From an uncultured Collinsella sp. (lineage in GTDB: Bacteria > Actinomycetota > Coriobacteriia > Coriobacteriales > Coriobacteriaceae), in contig URWS01000062.1 in assembly GCA_900551605.1 (NCBI GenBank), forward strand, positions 1 through 7,680: a stretch of DNA of 7,680 nucleotides. Reading direction: 5' to 3'. The position numbers were made by a program, and so were the translations under genes. The notes under the pieces were generated by a model. That model saw only the letters and a program-made list of their open reading frames with translations, had not been told where the DNA came from and did no database searches. Shown here piece after piece: positions 1-4,572 of the stretch (positions within the stretch are counted from its first letter, which is position 1; each line of letters begins with the position of its first letter).

Positions 1-511
1 CTGCCGTCTGGTCGCCTTCCATGACGTAGATCACGTTGCCATCCGAGATATAGACTCCCGGCCCTTCGTTGTCCACGTAGCCGGGGTCGTATGAAACGTT
101 GCACAGTCTGCTCCCGTTTGCCGCATCGAGTTCAAGGGTCGAATAATACCCGCCATTCATTTGGCCTTTCTTGGCTCGATATATTGCGGCGCCGTACCAT
201 CGCTTAAATGTCTTGCCTTTGAGTAAACTGGTTGCCTTGCCGATAAGCTGCTCATCTTGGGTATAGCGCGTGGCTCCAAGTTCGATTCGGGGATAGTTAC
301 TGACCCCAAGCGCTGCGGGCGTACCGTCGAAATCGACGGTGATTGAATCGGGTTTGACGATATCGGTGAGGATTTCGATGGGGTAGCTTACGGTTTCAAC
401 CGCCGCCTGCGTTGCCGAGGCAGGGAGAAATGCGAGATAGATAATGCCCACGCCGACTGCGGTAATTGCAAACGCTAAGACGAGCAGGCCGATATAGGTG
501 GAGCGTTTCAC
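1..511 (-). CDS. Membrane-anchored protein of unknown function, 3' end outside window
   Basis: An uninterrupted reading frame runs leftward from a GTG at 511-509 off the window edge, giving about 170 residues with no stop. The protein begins MKRSTYIGLLVLAFAITAVG: two basic residues, then a hydrophobic segment (about residues 7-31) fitting an uncleaved signal anchor or signal peptide. The rest would lie outside the membrane. It is mixed polar sequence with several Tyr-rich stretches (around KRWYGAAIYRAKKG and NGGYYSTLELD) and a single Cys in the visible part. The GTG is supported by a GAGAGG ribosome binding site at 526-521, nine bases upstream, and by the signal-like N terminus starting exactly there. 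No family is recognised. The AT-rich stretch at about 531-590 probably carries its promoter, but only weak box matches are visible. Codon use is less GC-biased than in clpB. Confidence 0.8.
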   Translation of the reverse strand, partial: MKRSTYIGLLVLAFAITAVGVGIIYLAFLPASATQAAVETVSYPIEILTDIVKPDSITVDFDGTPAALGVSNYPRIELGATRYTQDEQLIGKATSLLKGKTFKRWYGAAIYRAKKGQMNGGYYSTLELDAANGSRLCNVSYDPGYVDNEGPGVYISDGNVIYVMEGDQTA

Positions 512-684
512 GGTGGGGCACCTCTCATGCAATATGCAATCATTAAGATAAATGATACAAGCTTACGACAATATTCAAAAGAAAGCGACCGCCCGGAATG
601 AGAGGGCTAAAAGGCCCTATTGGGCTTCGATTTGATCTCTAATAGGAATATTTGCCTCCCCTCATTCTGGGCGAGGGGTCAAAA

Positions 685-713
685 TTGAGTTCACGAGTTT
701 TGTGCAATACTAT
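685..713 (+). promoter_or_regulatory. Candidate sigma-70-type promoter
   Basis: TTGAGT at 685-690 and TACTAT at 708-713 are separated by exactly 17 bases, each matching four of six consensus positions. Transcription would start near 720 and run rightward through about 200 bases to the terminator-like hairpin at 926-957. No recognisable gene lies between. A second AT-rich stretch (ACTATAAGCACTATAAAA, 736-753) could hold an alternative -10. This is a consensus match only. Confidence 0.35.
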
Positions 714-765
714 TCTCACTAAACCCGCTATTTTCACTATAAGCACTATAAAAACGACAGGGACG

Positions 766-924
766 ATGACGAGAACAATGTGGCGTGCGATAGCTAAGCC
801 GTTTAAGCCGGACTCTGACCTTGAATCTCTGCCTCTATCTGTGCGAACGGGCTATTGTCGGTTCTCGATTCCATCACTGCGTTCTCGTTGGGTCTGGGGA
901 TCGCCAAACGTAGACTGGGCTTGA
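766..924 (+). CDS. Doubtful small ORF (52 aa), or body of a small RNA
   Basis: An open frame from the ATG at 766 encodes 52 residues (starting MTRTMWRAIAKPFKP, rich in Arg, Ser, Pro and Trp) and stops with TGA two bases before the terminator stem at 926. The same frame is open back to about 652, without a better start. The only purine stretch before the ATG (AGGGA, 759-763) is too close for a normal ribosome binding site, and third codon positions are not GC-biased. The case for a real gene rests on its position between a promoter-like pair and a terminator. It may equally be a non-coding RNA or a decayed gene. No homology is recognised. Confidence 0.18.
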   Translation: MTRTMWRAIAKPFKPDSDLESLPLSVRTGYCRFSIPSLRSRWVWGSPNVDWA

Positions 925-925
925 T

Positions 926-957
926 ACCGCCTCTTTTTATTGGGGCGGTTTCTTTGT
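926..957 (+). terminator. Probable rho-independent terminator
   Basis: ACCGCC (926-931) pairs perfectly with GGCGGT (944-949) around a 12-base loop. A T-rich tract (TTTCTTTGTT, 949-958) follows. It lies just after the stop codon of the doubtful ORF at 766-924 and would end any transcript started near 720. The stem is short, so efficiency is uncertain. Confidence 0.5.
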
Positions 958-960
958 TGG

Positions 961-998
961 ACCACCACGAAGGTGCCTGTCCCCTTTGTGGTGGTTTT
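961..998 (+). repeat. Imperfect hairpin (first copy of a repeated sequence)
   Basis: ACCACCACGAAGG (961-973) pairs with CCTTTGTGGTGGT (983-995), giving a 13-pair stem with one G-T pair and a 9-base loop; TTTT follows at 995-998. The right part, from GCCTGTCCCCTTTGTGGTG onward (975-999), recurs at 1255-1279 with one change in 25 bases. I associate this sort of sequence with dispersed intergenic repeats of Collinsella-like genomes, but that is memory and not a search result. It could also act as a terminator. Confidence 0.55.
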
Positions 999-1004
999 CG
1001 GTCT

Positions 1005-1061
1005 GTCTCGATCTGTAACATCTTGGCCGCTAAAAGTGGGCCTGGTGTTACGGATTTAGAT
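1005..1061 (+). repeat. Hairpin array, unit 1
   Basis: The left arm (1005-1020, ending CTGTAACA) pairs with the right arm (1046-1061, starting TGTTAC) across a 25-base interior. Of 16 opposed positions, three are G-T pairs in plus-strand sense and one (1009/1057) is a mismatch. The interior adds GGCC (1025-1028) pairing with GGCC (1039-1042) around an A-rich loop. It is the most diverged of the three units. Confidence 0.7.
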
Positions 1062-1078
1062 TTTCGATTCGGGTGTCT

Positions 1079-1149
1079 TCTGTTTGTCTCAATCTGTAAC
1101 AGGTAGAGCTCTATTTGCCGAGTAGTTGTTACAGATTGAGACAAGCGGG
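1079..1149 (+). repeat. Hairpin array, unit 2 (most perfect copy)
   Basis: TTGTCTCAATCTGTAACA (1084-1101) is the exact reverse complement of TGTTACAGATTGAGACAA (1127-1144). The stem extends outward to 1079/1149 with two further GC pairs and three G-T pairs, so about 23 pairs enclose the 25-base interior. The interior contains the palindrome TAGAGCTCTA. The arms define the consensus for the array. Confidence 0.8.
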
Positions 1150-1165
1150 CGCCGCTGGTCATTTC

Positions 1166-1222
1166 ATCTTGATTTGTAACATCTGGAGCCATAAACAGTC
1201 GCTAGATGTTACAGATTGAGAT
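1166..1222 (+). repeat. Hairpin array, unit 3
   Basis: The arm at 1166-1186 pairs with 1202-1222 over 21 positions. Seventeen are Watson-Crick and four are G-T pairs in plus-strand sense (1170/1218, 1171/1217, 1174/1214, 1185/1203). The TGTAACA and TGTTACA cores are again exactly 25 bases apart. The inner start of each unit follows the previous one at 81 and then 80 bases. Confidence 0.75.
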
Positions 1223-1254
1223 AGTAAGGGGATGAGGCCGCAGCGGGTGAGCGC

Positions 1255-1279
1255 GCCTGTCCCCTTTGTGGTGATTTTC
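1255..1279 (+). repeat. Second, partial copy of the 975-999 repeat
   Basis: Twenty-four of 25 bases match 975-999; the single change is G to A at 1274. The left hairpin arm present in the first copy (961-973) is missing here, so this copy cannot form the same hairpin. Together the two copies bracket the three-unit hairpin array as direct repeats 280 bases apart. Confidence 0.7.
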
Positions 1280-1302
1280 CATGTCATGAGAGCACTCAGA
1301 AA

Positions 1303-1338
1303 ATCTTATATATAGAGACTTAGATTTGTGTATAAGAT
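1303..1338 (+). promoter_or_regulatory. Probable clpB promoter region with an inverted repeat
   Basis: ATCTTATA (1303-1310) and TATAAGAT (1331-1338) form a perfect 8-base inverted repeat with a 20-base spacer, 79 bases before the clpB start. Both arms contain possible -10 boxes (TATATA at 1307-1312, TATAAG at 1331-1336), but no good -35 box is visible for either. A regulator binding both arms is plausible. Neither the CIRCE nor the HAIR consensus, known for HrcA and HspR control of heat-shock genes, is present here. Confidence 0.4.
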
Positions 1339-1377
1339 CGCGCAAAGCTGGCAACAATACTTCTCGAACAACGTGAA

Positions 1378-1395
1378 GCCGCCCCGTAGGGCGGC
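1378..1395 (+). promoter_or_regulatory. GC-rich hairpin in the clpB leader
   Basis: GCCGCCC (1378-1384) and GGGCGGC (1389-1395) form a perfect 7-pair stem with a CGTA loop, ending nine bases before the purine-rich ribosome binding site (AAGAGAGGTG, 1402-1411). The right arm also belongs to a 12-base palindrome GGGCGGCCGCCC (1389-1400). It may stabilise the mRNA leader or tune translation. There is no T-run, so it is not a terminator. Confidence 0.45.
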
Positions 1396-1416
1396 CGCCC
1401 CAAGAGAGGTGATTCC

Positions 1417-4044
1417 ATGAGAATCGATAAGCTAGCAATGACGTCGCGCGAGGCGCTACAGACCGCCATGAGCACGGCTGCCGATGCGCAGGCTGGCGCG
1501 GTGGAGCCGATTCACCTGCTGTCTGCCCTGCTCGGTACCGGCGAGCGCAATATCTCCGTGATCATCGAGCGCATCGGTGCCGACCCGGCCCAGCTCGCAC
1601 GCTCCACACAAGATGCCATCGACCACGCGCCTAAGGTTTCGGGCGAGGGTCAGCAGATGGGCCTGTCCAACGAGCTCGTCCGCGTCATCGAAAAGGCCGA
1701 GAAGAAGGCCACCAAGATGGGCGACAGCTTTGTGGTGACCGAGCATCTGCTGATGGCACTTGCCGAGGACAAGGGCGAGGCTGGCCGCGTTCTGCGCGAC
1801 GCAGGTGTCACCAAGGAGCGCATCGAGCAAGTCTACGAGGAGCTGCGCGGCGATGACCGCGTGACGTCTGCCGAGGACAAGACCCAGTTTGAGGCGCTGG
1901 AGCAGTACGGTCGCAACATCTGCGATCTGGCCCGCGCCGGCAAGCTCGACCCGGTCATCGGCCGTACCGATGAGATTCGCCGTACCATCCAGGTCCTGTC
2001 CCGCCGCACCAAGAACAACCCCGTGCTCATTGGCGAGCCGGGCGTCGGCAAGACGGCCATCGTCGAGGGCATCGCCCAGCGTATCGTGGCCGGCGACGTG
2101 CCGAGCACGCTGCGCGATCGCGACCTCATCGAGCTCGACATGAGCGCGCTGGTCGCCGGCGCCAAGTACCGCGGCGAGTTCGAGGACCGCTTGAAGGCCG
2201 TGCTCAAAGAAGTGCAAAAATCCGAGGGCAAGGTCATCCTGTTCATCGATGAGCTACACACCATCGTGGGCGCGGGTGCCACCGAGGGCTCCATGGACGC
2301 CGGCAACATCCTCAAGCCGGCGCTCGCCCGTGGCGACCTGCATGCGATCGGCGCGACCACGCTCGACGAATACCGCAAGTACATCGAGAAGGACGCGGCG
2401 CTCGCGCGTCGTTTCCAGACCGTGATGGTCAGCGAGCCTACCGTCGAGGACACCATCTCGATCCTGCGTGGCCTTAAGGAGAAGTATGAGATCTTCCACG
2501 GCGTGCACATCACCGATGGCGCGCTCGTGGCTGCCGCCGACCTTTCCGATCGCTACATTGCCGACCGCTTCCTGCCCGACAAGGCCATCGACCTGGTCGA
2601 TGAGGCCGCAAGTCGCCTGCGCATGGAACTCGACAGCATGCCGGTCGAGATCGACGCCACCACGCGTCAGCTCACTCAGCTGCAGATCGAGGAACAGGCG
2701 CTCATGAAGGAGACCGACGACGCCTCCAAGGAGCGTCTGGAGGCTCTGCGCCAAGAGATTGCCGAGGTCCAGGAAAAGCTCAACGTGCAAAAGGCCGGCT
2801 GGCTCAACCAGAAGAACGCCATCGACCACGTGCAGGAGCTCAAGGGACAGCTCGACGAGGCCAAGAGCGAGGAGGAGCGTGCGACGCGCAACGGCGATTT
2901 GGGTCGTGCGTCCGAGCTGCGCTACTCCGTGATTCCGGGCCTGCAGCAGCAGATTCAGGATTCCGAGGCCGCACTCGAGGCGCAAAAGCAGCAGGACGGC
3001 GAGGGCCTCAACGAACAGGTGACCTCCGATGAGATTGCCGAGGTTGTGAGCGCCTGGACCGGCGTGCCCGTGTCCAAGATGATGCAGGGCGAGCTCGACA
3101 AGTTGAAGGGCTTGGAGAGTGAGCTGCATAAGCGCGTCATCGGCCAGGACGAGGCCGTCTCCGCCGTCGCCGCAGCTGTGCGCCGCAGCCGTGCGGGCCT
3201 CTCTGATCCGGACAAGCCCATCGGCAGCTTCTTCTTCCTGGGCCCCACCGGCGTGGGCAAGACCGAGCTCGCCAAGGCGCTTGCCGAGTGCCTGTTCGAC
3301 GACGAGCGCGCACTCGTGCGTATCGACATGTCCGAGTACATGGAGAAGTTCAGCGTCCAGCGTCTGATCGGTGCGCCCCCGGGATACGTGGGCTACGACG
3401 AGGGCGGCCAGCTCACTGAGGCCGTGCGCCGTCGTCCGTACTCCGTGATCTTGCTCGACGAGATGGAGAAGGCCCATCCGGATGTATTCAACGTGCTGTT
3501 GCAGGTGCTCGATGACGGCCGTCTGACCGACGGTCAGGGTCGCCAGGTGTCCTTCAAGAACACGATTATCATCATGACGAGCAACGTGGGCTCCAAGGCC
3601 ATCGCCGATCTGTCCGGCAAGGACGAGGAGGAGATGCGCCATCAGGTCGACGCGGCCATGGCCCAGACCTTCCGCCCCGAGTTCCTCAACCGTATCGACG
3701 ATATCGTGGTGTTCCATCCGCTCGGTATGGCGCAGATCGAAAAGATCGTCGACATCCAGCTTGCCGACGTCCGCGCGCGTCTGGCCAAGGAGCGCATGAC
3801 GCTTGCCGTCACCCCGGCGGCCAAGCAGATGCTCGCCGTGGGCGGTTTGGACCCGGTCTTTGGTGCCCGTCCGCTCAAGCGCCTGGTCCAGCGCGAGGTC
3901 GTGGACGCCATCGCGGCGGCCATCATCGACGGCACAGTGCGCGAGGGCGATCAGGTGACAGTCGATGTCGACAAGGACGGCGGCTTTACCGTCGTGTGCG
4001 ACAACACGCCGGCGGCTACCTACGAGGTCCCCGACGCCGAGTAG
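1417..4044 (+). CDS. clpB: ATP-dependent chaperone ClpB (protein disaggregase)
   Basis: ClpB is a cytosolic hexameric AAA+ ATPase that pulls polypeptides out of aggregates together with DnaK. The 875-residue product is full length for the family (857 in E. coli) and collinear with it. The N domain covers residues 1 to about 145, with the typical [10 protein letters not shown] start and [13 protein letters not shown]1 has Walker A GEPGVGKT (206-213), pore loop KYRGEF with Tyr251, Walker B ILFIDE (274-279) and arginine fingers R331/R332. The coiled-coil middle domain, which separates ClpB from ClpC/ClpA, spans about 400-530. NBD2 has Walker A GPTGVGKT (609-616), pore loop GYVGY (656-660), Walker B VILLDE (677-682), R759 as likely arginine finger and sensor-2 GARPLKR (816-822). 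There is no ClpP-docking loop. The C terminus extends slightly past the usual end with an acidic tail. The ATG at 1417 has GAGAGGTG six bases upstream. The gene is monocistronic, ended by the terminator at 4091-4126. Confidence 0.97.
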   Translation: MRIDKLAMTSREALQTAMSTAADAQAGAVEPIHLLSALLGTGERNISVIIERIGADPAQLARSTQDAIDHAPKVSGEGQQMGLSNELVRVIEKAEKKATKMGDSFVVTEHLLMALAEDKGEAGRVLRDAGVTKERIEQVYEELRGDDRVTSAEDKTQFEALEQYGRNICDLARAGKLDPVIGRTDEIRRTIQVLSRRTKNNPVLIGEPGVGKTAIVEGIAQRIVAGDVPSTLRDRDLIELDMSALVAGAKYRGEFEDRLKAVLKEVQKSEGKVILFIDELHTIVGAGATEGSMDAGNILKPALARGDLHAIGATTLDEYRKYIEKDAALARRFQTVMVSEPTVEDTISILRGLKEKYEIFHGVHITDGALVAAADLSDRYIADRFLPDKAIDLVDEAASRLRMELDSMPVEIDATTRQLTQLQIEEQALMKETDDASKERLEALRQEIAEVQEKLNVQKAGWLNQKNAIDHVQELKGQLDEAKSEEERATRNGDLGRASELRYSVIPGLQQQIQDSEAALEAQKQQDGEGLNEQVTSDEIAEVVSAWTGVPVSKMMQGELDKLKGLESELHKRVIGQDEAVSAVAAAVRRSRAGLSDPDKPIGSFFFLGPTGVGKTELAKALAECLFDDERALVRIDMSEYMEKFSVQRLIGAPPGYVGYDEGGQLTEAVRRRPYSVILLDEMEKAHPDVFNVLLQVLDDGRLTDGQGRQVSFKNTIIIMTSNVGSKAIADLSGKDEEEMRHQVDAAMAQTFRPEFLNRIDDIVVFHPLGMAQIEKIVDIQLADVRARLAKERMTLAVTPAAKQMLAVGGLDPVFGARPLKRLVQREVVDAIAAAIIDGTVREGDQVTVDVDKDGGFTVVCDNTPAATYEVPDAE

Positions 4045-4070
4045 ATTTTTGGGACATGCCTTAAAATCTA
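4042..4070 (+). repeat. Inverted repeat overlapping the clpB stop codon
   Basis: TAGATTTT (4042-4049), which includes the TAG stop, is the exact reverse complement of AAAATCTA (4063-4070), with a 13-base spacer containing GGGACATGCC. It is AT-rich and sits 21 bases before the main terminator. It may be part of a dispersed 3'-end element or merely a weak RNA hairpin. Confidence 0.4.
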
Positions 4071-4090
4071 CCAGCCGTCTCTAAATGCCA

Positions 4091-4126
4091 AGGGCGGCGG
4101 ATCCAATTGGGTCCGCCGCCCTTTTT
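4091..4126 (+). terminator. Strong rho-independent terminator of clpB
   Basis: The arm at 4091-4104 (AGGGCGGCGGATCC) pairs with 4109-4122 over 14 positions, with only one G-T pair, around an AATT loop. A run of five T follows (4122-4126). It ends the clpB transcript and separates it from the small gene at 4179. Confidence 0.92.
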
Positions 4127-4178
4127 CGTGCGACAATCGATGATATTGAACACGATTGCATGGCGAGGAGATATGCAG

Positions 4179-4373
4179 ATGATAGACAAGAACAAGACGA
4201 ATACGCCGTCGACCGATGCCGCACCCGCCGCGCCCAAGCCTGCGCCTAAGCCGGCACCCAAGCCGCGCGATCCCTACATCCGTGCCGAGAACGAGGACGA
4301 CGACGGCTACGATCCCTACAGTGACCGACGCCCCGAGCGCGAGCCAATGTTCGAAGCCGACCCGTGGCGCTAG
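4179..4373 (+). CDS. Small Pro/Lys-rich and acidic protein, 64 aa, unknown function
   Basis: A 64-residue product starts at the ATG at 4179, eight bases after GAGGAG (4165-4170). An in-frame ATG at 4173 is only two bases from that site, and the frame is open upstream through the clpB terminator, which rules out longer versions. Residues 1-14 are polar. Residues 15-30 are a low-complexity Ala-Pro-Lys stretch with repeated PKPA units. Residues 31-64 are charged and probably the conserved part (DPYIRAENEDDDGYDPYSDR, then a tail ending FEADPWR). There is no Cys, membrane segment or signal peptide. It is probably a disordered cytosolic protein that ends in a short linear motif. The two DPY motifs and the terminal DPW are the notable features. 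It follows the clpB terminator and ends three bases before a large hairpin, so it is likely its own unit. No family is recognised. Confidence 0.65.
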   Translation: MIDKNKTNTPSTDAAPAAPKPAPKPAPKPRDPYIRAENEDDDGYDPYSDRRPEREPMFEADPWR

Positions 4374-4375
4374 GA

Positions 4376-4424
4376 AACGTCCTCTAGCTGACGGAGTCGC
4401 GCGTTTCTGTCGGCTAGAGGCGTT
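4376..4424 (+). terminator. Large hairpin after the small gene, probable terminator
   Basis: CCTCTAGCTGAC (4381-4392) pairs with GTCGGCTAGAGG (4409-4420) over 12 positions with one T-G pair, around a 16-base loop. AACG (4376-4379) and CGTT (4421-4424) extend the stem past a one-base bulge. The following sequence (CGTGTTTGCC) has only a short T-run, so termination may be inefficient or the structure may serve another role. Confidence 0.5.
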
Positions 4425-4473
4425 CGTGTTTGCCCCCTCAACCGCTCGACATCCTTCGGGACAGTTAGAGAAA

Positions 4474-4498
4474 AACTTGCTTAATCATTAATCAAGTT
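4474..4498 (+). promoter_or_regulatory. Operator-like palindrome, site 1
   Basis: A 25-base near-palindrome bounded by AACTTG and CAAGTT, broken only at its centre (4486) and one symmetric position pair (4480/4492). Its core, CTTGCTT-N6-TAATCAAG (4476-4496), shares 16 of 21 bases with site 2 at 4508-4528. Centre-to-centre spacing to site 2 is 32 bases, about three DNA turns. It lies upstream of the ATPase promoter. Confidence 0.6.
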
Positions 4499-4503
4499 AC
4501 ACG

Positions 4504-4565
4504 CAATCTTGCTTTCTAGCTAATCAAGAATCGCTATAATTTTGATTAGCTAGAAAGCAAGATTG
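4504..4565 (+). promoter_or_regulatory. Perfect 24-bp inverted repeat (operator sites 2 and 3) around the ATPase promoter
   Basis: The arm at 4504-4527 (CAATCTTGCTTTCTAG, then CTAATCAA) is the exact reverse complement of 4542-4565, with a 14-base spacer. Each arm holds one copy of the CTTGCTT-N6-TAATCAA site: site 2 at 4508-4528, and site 3 inverted at 4541-4561. Their centres are 33 bases apart. The spacer contains the TATAAT box, so a protein bound to either arm would contact the promoter. The right arm ends on the first G of the ribosome binding site GGAG (4565-4568). Confidence 0.8.
4535..4540 (+). promoter_or_regulatory. -10 box of the ATPase gene
   Basis: A perfect TATAAT lies in the spacer of the inverted repeat, 33 bases before the start codon, so transcription should begin near 4547. 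No good -35 box is present. TTGCTT (4509-4514) would need a 20-base spacer, and the better-spaced hexamers are poor matches, so the promoter may be weak or need an activator. Confidence 0.65.
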
Positions 4566-4572
4566 GAGAATC

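Larger units (their letters stand above)
512..1416. other. Long intergenic region rich in structured repeats
   Basis: About 900 bases separate the left membrane-protein gene from clpB. No frame shows a family match, a good ribosome binding site and GC-ending codons together. The longer open frames on either strand at about 803-1192 are made largely of translated repeat arms (for example recurring LLQIETN-like strings) and are treated as chance. What the region does hold is listed separately: a promoter-like pair and terminator bracketing a possible small transcript, a hairpin, a three-unit hairpin array, a second partial repeat copy, and the clpB promoter region and leader. Two small GC hairpins (603-618 and 658-678) lie in the divergent upstream part and lack a T-run on the plus strand. 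Confidence 0.7.

Noticed and set aside
803..1192. Minus-strand open frame of 129 codons in the intergenic region
   Set aside because: Its sequence comes largely from translated hairpin arms (recurrent LQIET strings), and the arms are a nucleotide-level repeat.
1001..1223. CRISPR array
   Set aside because: Repeats alternate in orientation, are only about 18 bases, differ between copies, and no cas genes are present.
1291..1300. HAIR or CIRCE half-site upstream of clpB (AGCACTCAGA)
   Set aside because: No matching second half at the required spacing; only a partial resemblance.
1837..1863. Internal GTG start in clpB giving the short ClpB form (Val149, the same position as in E. coli)
   Set aside because: The only purine-rich site, GAGGAG at 1837-1842, is 18 bases from the GTG, too far for normal initiation; the coincidence of position alone is not enough.
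2254..3717. Long antisense open frame (487 codons) opposite clpB
   Set aside because: It lies wholly within clpB and its His/Leu/Asp-rich product is typical of the antisense of GC-ending codons; there is no family match or ribosome site.
4107..4178. Longer N terminus for the 64-residue protein
   Set aside because: It would begin inside the clpB terminator hairpin and has no suitable ribosome site; the ATG at 4179 has one at ideal spacing.
4504..4565. Invertible promoter (phase variation) between the 24-base inverted repeats
   Set aside because: The 14-base spacer is far too short for site-specific inversion of a promoter, and no invertase gene is visible.
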